DNA of 64,000 nt from AC-56 sp963798705 (GTDB lineage Bacteria; Actinomycetota; Thermoleophilia; Solirubrobacterales; 70-9): positions 1,736,001 through 1,800,000 of the forward strand of contig CAWCTW010000005.1 of the NCBI GenBank assembly GCA_963798705.1, written 5' to 3'. Of this stretch, positions 44,955 to 53,656 are shown piece by piece (within the stretch, counting starts at the first letter, position 1; every line of letters starts with the position of its first letter). The position numbers were made by a program, and so were the translations under genes. The notes under the pieces are model-generated. The model made no database searches, was not told the DNA's origin, and worked only from the letters and a program-made list of their open reading frames with translations.

Positions 44955-46834
44955 TGCAGCTCGCCCAGGACACCGTCGTCGCCGGGCGCTACCGGCTGCT
45001 CGGGCGGCTCGGCTCGGGCGGCATGGCCGACGTGTGGTGCGCCGAGGACTCGATGCTCAACCGGCGGGTGGCGCTCAAGTTCCTGCATCCGCGCTTCGCG
45101 CAGGACGAGCAGTTCGTCGAGCGCTTTCGGCGCGAGGCGTCGGCTGCGGCCGGGCTGCAGCACCCGAACGTGGTGGGGGTGTTCGACCGCGGCACGGTGG
45201 ACGGCGCTCACTACATCGCGATGGAGTACGTGGAGGGGGCGTCGCTCAAGGACCTGATCGAGCGGGGGCTGTCCGTCGGCGAGGCCGTCGAGATCGTGCG
45301 CCAGGTGCTGGCGGGGGTCAAGTACGCGCACGAGCGGGGCATCGTCCACCGCGACCTGAAGCCCCAGAACGTCCTCGTGGACTCCGAGGGGCGCGCGCGG
45401 GTGACCGACTTCGGGATCGCCCGGGCCGGCGCTTCCGAGATCACCCAGACCGGCTCCGTCCTCGGCACGGCGCAGTACCTCTCCCCGGAGCAGGCACAGG
45501 GCCTGCCGGTGACGGCGCAGTCGGACATCTACTCGGTCGGCGTGATCCTCTACGAGGCGCTCACGGGGCGGGTCCCGTTCGACGGGGACTCGCCGGTGAC
45601 CGTCGCGCTGAAGCAGGTCTCGGAGCGGCCCCGGCCGCCCAGCGAGCTCAACCCGGAGGTCTCCCGGGCCCTGGACGGCGTGGCGATGAGGGCGCTCGCC
45701 AAGGACGCGGCCAACCGGTTCGCCTCTGCCGAGGAGTTCAGCCATGCCCTGGATGCGGCCGAGGCCGATCCGTCGGGCGCCGGGTTCGGGGATACCGCCT
45801 CATATGCGGCGGTGGCCGCCGCGGCGGGCACCGAGCCGCCGGCCCCGCCGCCGGAGGAGCCGCCGGAGGAGCGCGGGTTCTTCACCCCGGGGCGCATCGC
45901 CCTGCTGGCCCTGCTCCTTCTGGCCCTGGCGGGGGTCATCGTCTACTTCCTCCTGCTCAAGGGCGACTCCACGCCGCAGGTGCTGGTGCCCACGGTGATC
46001 GGCAAGCAGGAGGACAAGGCGACCGAGGCGTTGAGCGCTGCCGGGTTCGAGGTCGTCCCCGAGACCATCCCGCGAGCCGACACTGCGGCTGGCCGGGTCA
46101 TAGAGCAGGATCCCACCGCGGGGTCGAAGGCGCCCGAGGGATCGACCGTGACGATCACGGTCTCGGCGGGCCTCGGCAAGGCGATCGTGCCCGACGTCAA
46201 GGGGACGAAGCTCGCGGCGGCGAGGAGGGAGCTCGCGGACGCCGGGTTCCGCACCGAGGTGAGCCGGGAGCACTCGGACCGCGTGAAGAAGGGCACCGTC
46301 ATCGGCACGGTGCCGCCGGCCCGCACGCACCTCGAGCGCCAGAAGCTGGTGACGGTCCAGGTCTCCACCGGACCCAACCTCGTTGAGGTGCCGTCGGTCG
46401 TCGGCCTCGACAAGGGCACCGCGGCGGCCGAGATTCGCGACGCGGGCCTCAAGCCGCGCTTTCAGAGGCAGGAGTCCACCAAGCCCGAGGGCCAGGTGAT
46501 CGACCAGATCCCCGATGCGGGAAGCAGCCAGCGGCGGGGCAGGTCCGTAACGGCGGTGGTCTCCCGGGGGCTGGGGACCGTGTCCGTGCCCAACGTGGTG
46601 GGCGAGTCCAAGGACGCGGCGACCGCGGACCTCAAGAGCGCCGGCTTGAGCGTGCGAGTGGTCAAGCAGACGACCGACGACCCCAACGCCGACGACCTGG
46701 TGCAGCGCCAGGCGCCCGGCGGGGGGAGGCAGCTCCCGCGCGGCGAGGCGGTGACGATCTACGTCGGTAAGTACAAGGCGCCGCCGCCGACCACCACGTC
46801 ATCGACCACCACGTCATCGACCACGACTCCCTGA
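44954..46834 (+). CDS. pknB: Ser/Thr protein kinase PknB with four PASTA repeats
   Basis: 626 residues from ATG 44954 (TGATG junction with pbpA). Kinase domain: GSGGMADVW, VALKFL, HRDLKPQN (about 132), DFGIARA, SPEQAQG. One transmembrane helix (about 316-338), then four PASTA domains (about 345-610, each with a VP.V.G....A...L...G pattern) that bind muropeptides or lipid II, and a T/S-rich tail encoded by a 15-base repeat. Wall-status sensor for the whole operon. Confidence 0.97.
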   Translation: MQLAQDTVVAGRYRLLGRLGSGGMADVWCAEDSMLNRRVALKFLHPRFAQDEQFVERFRREASAAAGLQHPNVVGVFDRGTVDGAHYIAMEYVEGASLKDLIERGLSVGEAVEIVRQVLAGVKYAHERGIVHRDLKPQNVLVDSEGRARVTDFGIARAGASEITQTGSVLGTAQYLSPEQAQGLPVTAQSDIYSVGVILYEALTGRVPFDGDSPVTVALKQVSERPRPPSELNPEVSRALDGVAMRALAKDAANRFASAEEFSHALDAAEADPSGAGFGDTASYAAVAAAAGTEPPAPPPEEPPEERGFFTPGRIALLALLLLALAGVIVYFLLLKGDSTPQVLVPTVIGKQEDKATEALSAAGFEVVPETIPRADTAAGRVIEQDPTAGSKAPEGSTVTITVSAGLGKAIVPDVKGTKLAAARRELADAGFRTEVSREHSDRVKKGTVIGTVPPARTHLERQKLVTVQVSTGPNLVEVPSVVGLDKGTAAAEIRDAGLKPRFQRQESTKPEGQVIDQIPDAGSSQRRGRSVTAVVSRGLGTVSVPNVVGESKDAATADLKSAGLSVRVVKQTTDDPNADDLVQRQAPGGGRQLPRGEAVTIYVGKYKAPPPTTTSSTTTSSTTTP

Positions 46835-47802
46835 TGAGGGTCGCGGTCCTCAGCGGGGGGCGCTCCAGCGAGCACGAGATCTCGCTGGAGTCCGGGGCCT
46901 CGCTCGCCTCGGGCCTGCGGGAGGCCGGCCACGAGGTCGTGCCCGTGCTCCTGAAGCGGGACGGCCGCTGGACCTGCGACGGGGCGGAGGTCGAGCTGCG
47001 GGCCGGCGGCGGTCTGCTGGACGCCGACGTGGCGTTTCCGGTGCTCCACGGCCCGTTCGGCGAGGACGGGACGGTCCAGGGCCTGCTGGAGTGCCTCGAC
47101 GTCCCCTACGCCGGCCCCGGGGTCCTGGCGGCGGCGCTCTCGATCGACAAGCTCACGTTCAAGCGCCTGCTCGCCTTTCACGGGATTCCCCAGGTCGACT
47201 TCTGCGAGGCGGGCGAGGATGCCTGGCGCGAGCACGTGGCTGCGATGGGCCTGCCGGTGTGGGTGAAGCCCGCGCGACTCGGGTCGAGCGTCGGCATCAC
47301 CAAGGTGACGAGCCCGGAGCGTCCGCTGGACGAGGCGATCGAGACGGCCCGCGCCTTCGACCCCAGGGTGATCGTCGAGGCCCATGGCGGCGGTGTGGAG
47401 GTCGAGTGCTCGGTGCTCGGCAACGAGGAGCCGCAGACCTCGCCGCCCGGCGAGATCGTCGCTCACGCCGACTGGTACGACTTCCAGGCGAAGTACTCGA
47501 AGGGGGGTATGGAGTTGATCGTCCCCGCGCGAATCGGCGACCAGGAGACGGCCCGGGTGCGCGAGCTGGCAACGCGCGTATTCAAGGCGATCGACGGCAG
47601 TGGCCTGGCAAGGTGCGACTTCTTCGTCCGCGACGACGGTGAGGTCCTCGTGAACGAGCTCAACACGATCCCCGGCTTCACCTCCACGAGCGTCTTCGCG
47701 AAGCTGTTCGAGGCGAACGGGATCTCCTATCCCGAGCTGTGCGACCGCCTCGCCCGCCTCGGTGTCGAGCGCCACGAGGCGCAGCGGCGCTACAAGTTCT
47801 GA
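46834..47802 (+). CDS. ddl: D-alanine-D-alanine ligase (copy 2, canonical)
   Basis: 322 residues. VAVLSGGRSSEHEISLESG at the N-terminus (SGG.S.EhevSl.S), VLHGPFGEDGTVQGLLECLDVPYAGPGV, KPARLGSSVGI, VECSVLGN, and the C-terminal RCDFFVRDDGEVLVNELNTIPGFTSTS metal loop match Ddl closely. It makes the terminal dipeptide of peptidoglycan. TGATG overlap with pknB puts a precursor enzyme under the same control as wall assembly and signalling. Confidence 0.95.
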   Translation: MRVAVLSGGRSSEHEISLESGASLASGLREAGHEVVPVLLKRDGRWTCDGAEVELRAGGGLLDADVAFPVLHGPFGEDGTVQGLLECLDVPYAGPGVLAAALSIDKLTFKRLLAFHGIPQVDFCEAGEDAWREHVAAMGLPVWVKPARLGSSVGITKVTSPERPLDEAIETARAFDPRVIVEAHGGGVEVECSVLGNEEPQTSPPGEIVAHADWYDFQAKYSKGGMELIVPARIGDQETARVRELATRVFKAIDGSGLARCDFFVRDDGEVLVNELNTIPGFTSTSVFAKLFEANGISYPELCDRLARLGVERHEAQRRYKF

Positions 47803-47827
47803 GTGGCGGCGAATCGGACGGCCGTGG

Positions 47828-49357
47828 CTAGCTCTTCAGGCCCACCTCGTTGATCTGCACGCTGTAGCCGCCCGAGGTGGAGGCGAGCTTGGTGATCCAG
47901 AGCAGGTAGTACTTCGAGGCGCGGGTCGCAGTCAGCGGGACCTCCTGATCCGTGCTCATTCGGTCCATCTGACCGATCGGCTTGCCCCAGCGCTGAAGCG
48001 TGTTCGGAGGCCCGCCCTCTGACCCGTAGACCTCCAGGTTCCAACCGGCGGACTCCGACCGGACCCGCAGGGTGCGCGCCGCGACCGGCTCGCTCGTGGA
48101 CACCACGAGGCCGACGCCCGGCTTGCCCACCGCGGCCTGGGTGGTGGGCCCGTCGTAGGTTTCGGTCGACCAGCCGGTGCCGGGGTTGCCGTCGATCGCC
48201 AGGCTCAGCTCCTCGTCGTGCTCCTGCTCGTCCCCCGGCGAGGGGTCGAACGACTCCGTGCCGACGATCTTCACCGGAGTGGTCCCGGGCGCGACCGAGG
48301 GCGAAGAGCTTTCCTTGTTTCCGGTGAGAGCGGTGATCAAAAGCGCGCCGACGGTCGCGACCAGCACGAGGAAGACACCCGCCGCCGAGACCCGGCGGGT
48401 GGTCAGGATCTTGCGCTTGCTCGGAACGGTGCCCAGGATGGTCGTGGCCTGGCCGTGCGAACCCCCCGATCGGGCGACCTCGACCTCCAGCGCCGCCTCC
48501 AGATCGGCCAGGCAGCTCGCCATGTCCGGGTATCGACTCTTCGGGTCCTTCGCCGTCGCCCGATCGACCACGGCGGCCAGTGTCGAGGAGATCTCCTGGC
48601 GGCGGCGCTGTACGTCCGGGATCTGCTCGTTGACGTGCTTCATCGCGACGCCGACCACGGTCTGGGCCGTGAAGGGCACCTCGCCGGTCAGCATCTCGTA
48701 GAGCAGGACCCCCAGGGAGTAGATGTCCGTTCGCGCGTCGACGCCGCGGCCCATCGCCTGCTCGGGCGACACGTAGTCGGTTGTGCCCAGAACGCGCCCG
48801 GTCTGCGTCAGGCCGTCGGACTCGAGCGAGCGAGCGATGCCGAAGTCGGTCACCTTGGCCCTGCCCTCGGAGTCGATCAGGACGTTTTGCGGCTTCACGT
48901 CGCGGTGGACGAGCCGGCGGGCGTGCGCGGCGGAGAGCCCGCGGCCGATCTCGATCGCGTACGCGGTCGCCTCGTCGACCGGCAGGGGCCCGACGCGCTC
49001 GATCCGCTGCTTCAGCGTCTCGCCGTCGACGTACTCGAAGACGATGTACGGGTGGCCTCCGTCCTCGCCTGCGTCGATGACGGCAACGACGTTCGGGTGT
49101 GAGAGCTGTGCCACTGCCCGCGCCTCGCGCCGAAACCGCTCGATCTGATCGGGTTGGTCGGAGATCTCACGGTGCATCACCTTCACCGCGACCCAGCGCT
49201 CGAGCGTGCCGTCGCGCGCCAGGTACACGGTGGACATCCCGCCGCTCCCCAGCTTCGATTCGAGGCGGTAGCGCCCTGAGAGCACGGTGCCGATCAGACT
49301 GCTGGCAAGCCCGGTTGTCGCTTCTTCCGCCATCCAATGGGTATTTTCGACACTCAC
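47828..49357 (-). CDS. Ser/Thr protein kinase with discoidin-like extracytoplasmic domain
   Basis: About 509 residues; start taken at GTG 49357 (GGGGG six bases upstream), with ATG 49333 possible. Kinase domain: LGSGGMSTVYLAR, VAVKVMH, HRDVKPQN, DFGIARS, SPEQAMG. A transmembrane helix (about residues 340-360) follows, then a Ser/Pro linker and a galactose-binding/discoidin-like beta domain (LSLAIDGNPGTGWSTETYDG ... YYLLWITKL). PknB-type but without PASTA, so it probably senses a different wall or carbohydrate ligand. Convergent with ddl. Confidence 0.92.
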   Translation of the reverse strand: MSVENTHWMAEEATTGLASSLIGTVLSGRYRLESKLGSGGMSTVYLARDGTLERWVAVKVMHREISDQPDQIERFRREARAVAQLSHPNVVAVIDAGEDGGHPYIVFEYVDGETLKQRIERVGPLPVDEATAYAIEIGRGLSAAHARRLVHRDVKPQNVLIDSEGRAKVTDFGIARSLESDGLTQTGRVLGTTDYVSPEQAMGRGVDARTDIYSLGVLLYEMLTGEVPFTAQTVVGVAMKHVNEQIPDVQRRRQEISSTLAAVVDRATAKDPKSRYPDMASCLADLEAALEVEVARSGGSHGQATTILGTVPSKRKILTTRRVSAAGVFLVLVATVGALLITALTGNKESSSPSVAPGTTPVKIVGTESFDPSPGDEQEHDEELSLAIDGNPGTGWSTETYDGPTTQAAVGKPGVGLVVSTSEPVAARTLRVRSESAGWNLEVYGSEGGPPNTLQRWGKPIGQMDRMSTDQEVPLTATRASKYYLLWITKLASTSGGYSVQINEVGLKS

Positions 49358-49395
49358 CCTAAGCCCCCGCGCACCGTCACGTTTCCTGCACGCCA

Positions 49396-50274
49396 ATGCC
49401 CGCAAACACCCGCTACTACACGGACCCCGCCTGCTCCTGGTCCTGGGGCTCGGAGCCGAAGCTCCGCCGGCTCATGTGGGAGTTCGGCGACGAGCTGCGG
49501 TTCACCTGGGTCATGGGCGGGCTGGCGCGCTCCTACGGGACCGGCTACTTCGATTGGGAATCCCGCGTCGGCTCGGGCGTGGACTGCTACGGGGATCTCA
49601 TGGCGAGCTGGCTCGACACCGCGGCCGAGTCCGGGATGCCGTTCGACGCGCGACTGTGGAGCCAGAACCCGATCGCCTCGACCTATCCCGCCTGTCAGGC
49701 GGTGAAGGCCGCCGCGGAGCAGGGCACGGATGCCGCCTACCGTTACCTGCGTCGCCTCCGTGAGGGCCTGATGTGTGAGCGAAAGAAGCTCGATCACGCC
49801 GAGGCGCTGATCGGGGAGGCGGGGGCCGCCGGCCTCGACGCGGAGCGCTTCCGGATCGATCTCGGCTCGCACGCGATCACGGAGGCCTTCGCCGCCGACC
49901 TGGACGCGGTGCGCAATCCATCCGTGGAGGCCCGCGAGCAGGGCAAGGTCGGCGAGACCGAGGGCCACGACCGCGTCAGCTTTCCCTCGGCCGTCTTCCG
50001 TGGCGAGGACGGCTCCGAGCACGGCGTGTGGGGGTGGCGGCCGTACGAGGCCTACCGCGAGGCGGCCATCGCGGCCGGCGCCCGGTCCTCCGCCGACCGG
50101 CCCGCGGAGCCCCTCGAGGCGATCGAGCGCTTCGGCCGCTGCGCCACGCGTGAGCTCGAGGAGCTCACCGGCAAGCCCGGCCCCGTGCTCCAGGCCGAGC
50201 TCTGGGGCCTCGCGCGCGAGTGGAGGCTGCGACCGGTGGAGGTGATGGGCGGGACGCTCTGGGAGCGCTCTTAG
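49396..50274 (+). CDS. DsbA-family thioredoxin-fold protein
   Basis: 292 residues, no signal peptide. Opens with a strand and YTDPACSWSWGSEPKLRRLMWEFG, the DsbA/FrnE/YjbH layout where the family motif is DP.C.WC; here the second Cys is Ser, so the active site has one Cys. Helical insert and C-terminal helix (FGRCATRELEELTGKPGPVLQAELWGL) follow. Resembles SpxH/YjbH adaptor proteins more than secreted oxidases; that reading is inference. Confidence 0.82.
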   Translation: MPANTRYYTDPACSWSWGSEPKLRRLMWEFGDELRFTWVMGGLARSYGTGYFDWESRVGSGVDCYGDLMASWLDTAAESGMPFDARLWSQNPIASTYPACQAVKAAAEQGTDAAYRYLRRLREGLMCERKKLDHAEALIGEAGAAGLDAERFRIDLGSHAITEAFAADLDAVRNPSVEAREQGKVGETEGHDRVSFPSAVFRGEDGSEHGVWGWRPYEAYREAAIAAGARSSADRPAEPLEAIERFGRCATRELEELTGKPGPVLQAELWGLAREWRLRPVEVMGGTLWERS

Positions 50275-50349
50275 GCGAGCCTTGGCCGCTCGGCCGCTCC
50301 GACGGTGACGAGGATGGGCAGGGGGAGCTCGCGCCCCGTCCTCGTCCAG

Positions 50350-50386
50350 CGGTGCATTTGTCGGTCTGAGGCCAACAAATGCACCG
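50350..50386. repeat. 12-bp inverted repeat, palindromic intergenic element
   Basis: CGGTGCATTTGT and ACAAATGCACCG are perfect complements separated by 13 bases. Further bases to 50425 partly repeat the same unit in reverse (GAGGTCCGACC, GCGCCGTTG). It could act as a bidirectional terminator for the two convergent genes, but the internal similarity suggests a short interspersed palindromic repeat. Confidence 0.6.
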
Positions 50387-50422
50387 TTGGTTGAGGTCCG
50401 ACCACTGCGCCGTTGTTCGGCG

Positions 50423-51048
50423 CTAGCCCTCGGTCGACCTGATCAGCTCGACGATCTCCCGTGGCGCCTTGTCGGGTGAGCCGGCGTCGAAGGGCGGCTC
50501 CGGGTCGTACTCGATGCCGAGCTGGATCGCCTGGGCGACCGTGTCCCCGGCGATGCGGGCGGCCAGAGCCAGGGACATGTCGATCCCAGAGGAGACGCCC
50601 GCGGCGGTCACGATCTTGCCATCCTCGACGAATCGCTCGCCGAGAGGCTCGGCGCCGAGCTCCGACAGCCGGTCGAGGTGCGCCCAGTGCGTGGTCGCCC
50701 GCTTGCCCTGGAGGATTCCCGCGGCGCCCAGGACCAGCGACCCGGTGCAGACGGAGGTGGTCCATGTGGACTGGCCGTGGACGCCACGCAGCCATCCGAG
50801 GATCTCGTCGTCGCTCATCAGCGACCGGCTTCCCCTGCCGCCAGGGACGAGCACGATCTCGGGATCCGGCAGCTCGGGCAGCGCCAGGTCGGCCTCGATC
50901 CCGAGCGCTCCCGTGTCGGTGCGCTTGGTGCCCGGCTCCTTCGCGACGAACCGAAGCTCGGTCTCGGGAAGGCGCGAGAGGATCTCGTAGGGCCCGATCG
51001 CGTCGAGGGCGGTGAGGCCGTCGAAGACCAGGATCGCGATCCGCATGC

Positions 51049-51052
<4 letters not shown>
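50423..51052 (-). CDS. DJ-1/PfpI superfamily protein (isonitrile-hydratase-like)
   Basis: 209 residues. IAILVFDGLTALDAIGPYEIL, LVPGGRGSRSL, SVCTGSLVLGAAGIL (nucleophilic Cys elbow), ATTHWAHLD, and VTAAGVSSGIDMSLALAARIAG match the class I glutaminase-like proteins that include isonitrile hydratase InhA. Exact substrate unknown. GTGA overlap with purM indicates coupling although the functions are unrelated. Confidence 0.9.
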
Positions 51053-52071
<1,019 letters not shown>

Positions 52072-52080
52072 GCGCGGGAT

Positions 52081-52851
52081 TCAACCACCCCGGAGCTTGA
52101 GGACCACGGCGCCGGCCAGCCCGAGCCGGTAGGCCGCGTACGGCCATGGCGAGCGATCGCGCCCCTTCTGGGAGATGAGCCGCTGCGAGACGAGGGTCGA
52201 TGCGAACGCCGCCGTGCCGCCCGCGAGGAGAGCTCTCCGGGCGGGTATTGCCAGGCCGCGGCGACGCATCCGGGCCACCCTCAGCGTCGCGGCGCCGAGG
52301 ATCACGGGTACCGCCACGGTGCGAGAGAGCAGGTCCGCCTCGCGGCGTGTGAAGCGCCGCCACCTGGCGGCGGCCAAGGTGGCGCCCGTGCGGGAGACGC
52401 CGGGGGCGAGCGCGACGGCCTGGGCGACCCCGAGCGCCACTCCGTCCAGGGCGCCGACGTCCTCCGGTCCGCGAGCCTGCGGGTTGCGGTCGGCGAGAAG
52501 CATCGCCGCAGAGCCCGAGACGAGGCCCGCCGCGATCGTTCGCGGGCCGCCCAGGCGCCTTTCGATCGGGTGCTCCAGCGCGAATCCCACCGCTGCGGGC
52601 AGCGCAGCGGAGAGCGCGATCGCCGCGCCTCGACGGGCGTCCATGCGTCGCAGCTCCTGAGCGATCGCCCGTCGCTGGCCCACGAGCAGCGCGGCCGCGG
52701 TGCCCGCGTGGAGCGCGACCTCGAAGTCCTTTCTCGACGCTGGATCGAGGCGTTCGAGATGCCAGCCGGCGAACCAGGGGACGAGCGACAGGTGCGCCGA
52801 GCTCGAGACCGGCAGGAGCTCCGCCGGGCCCTGGACGGCGCCGAGGATCAT
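52081..52851 (-). CDS. uppP: Undecaprenyl-diphosphatase UppP/BacA
   Basis: 256 residues from ATG 52851. Family motifs: MILGAVQGPAELLPVSSSAHLSL (the Glu/PVSSSaHL motif) and VALAPGVSRTGAT (PGvSRSGaT motif) flank the active site facing the outside; six to eight hydrophobic segments. It recycles the lipid carrier for peptidoglycan and surface glycans. A TTG at 52929 overlapping the dedA stop would add 26 residues without extra hydrophobic sequence. Position matches the polysaccharide locus nearby. Confidence 0.9.
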   Translation of the reverse strand: MILGAVQGPAELLPVSSSAHLSLVPWFAGWHLERLDPASRKDFEVALHAGTAAALLVGQRRAIAQELRRMDARRGAAIALSAALPAAVGFALEHPIERRLGGPRTIAAGLVSGSAAMLLADRNPQARGPEDVGALDGVALGVAQAVALAPGVSRTGATLAAARWRRFTRREADLLSRTVAVPVILGAATLRVARMRRRGLAIPARRALLAGGTAAFASTLVSQRLISQKGRDRSPWPYAAYRLGLAGAVVLKLRGG

Positions 52852-52925
52852 CGCTCGCCGGCGGGTGAGCGCCGCGCGAGGGCGAGCCAGGCCCGCGAGC
52901 GCCGCCGTGCGGCGGAGCCGAGCGA

Positions 52926-53562
52926 TCAAGCGGGGGGCGTCGACTCTGAGGCCGGGCCGGAGCGCCGCCGCTTGACGATGAGGTACACGATCCCGGCCAC
53001 GACGGCCGCGACCACGACGTAGTCGAGGTAGTGGAGGCTGTTTCGCCAGTCCTCCCACCGGGCACCGACCTCGCGGCCGATGATGCCCAGCGCCAGCACC
53101 CACGGAATCGCTCCTGCCACCGTGAACAGGACGAACCTGCCCAGCGGCATGCGAGCGGCGCCGGCCGGAAGCGAGATGAACGTACGGATGATCGGAAGCA
53201 TTCGGGTGAAGAACACCGTGGCCGAGCCATGGCGCTCGAACCACCGGTCGGCCAGCTCGAGGTGCCGCCGGTTGATGTGGATCAGCCGGTTGCGATCAAG
53301 GAGCTCGAGCCGGCCGTAATAGCCCGCCGCGTAGGCGATGAGGGAGCCGACGAGGTTTCCGAGCACGCCCGCCGCCACGATGCCGAAGAGGGTCATGTTG
53401 CCCTCGGAGACGTTGAATCCGGCGAACAGCATGATCGCCTCGCTCGGGACGGGGATGCAGGCGCTCTCAAGCGTCATCAGGACGAAGACGCCGAGCCAGG
53501 CCGGTGGCGTCGATGAAGTCGGTCGCGGCCTGGATCAGTGGGTCCAAAATGTCAGCCGGCAT
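52926..53562 (-). CDS. DedA/SNARE-associated (VTT-domain) membrane protein, frameshifted
   Basis: DedA proteins are polyprenyl-phosphate or phospholipid transporters. ATG 53562 reads MPADILDPLIQAATDFIDAT, the normal family start; the rest (GVFVLMTLESACIPVPSEAI, then LPIIRTFISLPAGAARMPLGRF) continues in another frame from about 53500. Removing one C from the GGCC at 53499-53502 restores GWLGVF and gives 211 residues. The rest of the protein is intact, so the extra base may be an assembly error. It is the first gene of dedA-uppP-purM. Confidence 0.75.
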
Positions 53563-53656
53563 GGCAGGGCAGCATTACACTCGCAAGTGGTGTTGGTCGA
53601 GGAGCGTCTAGCGACGAGTCAGGCGTGGAGGGCGGCGGAGCCGCCGCAATAGTCCG

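Noticed and set aside
52852..52929. TTG 52929 as the uppP start
   Set aside because: Adds only a basic stretch without the hydrophobic first helix; ATG 52851 starts right at the conserved ILGAVQG block, though the point is not settled.
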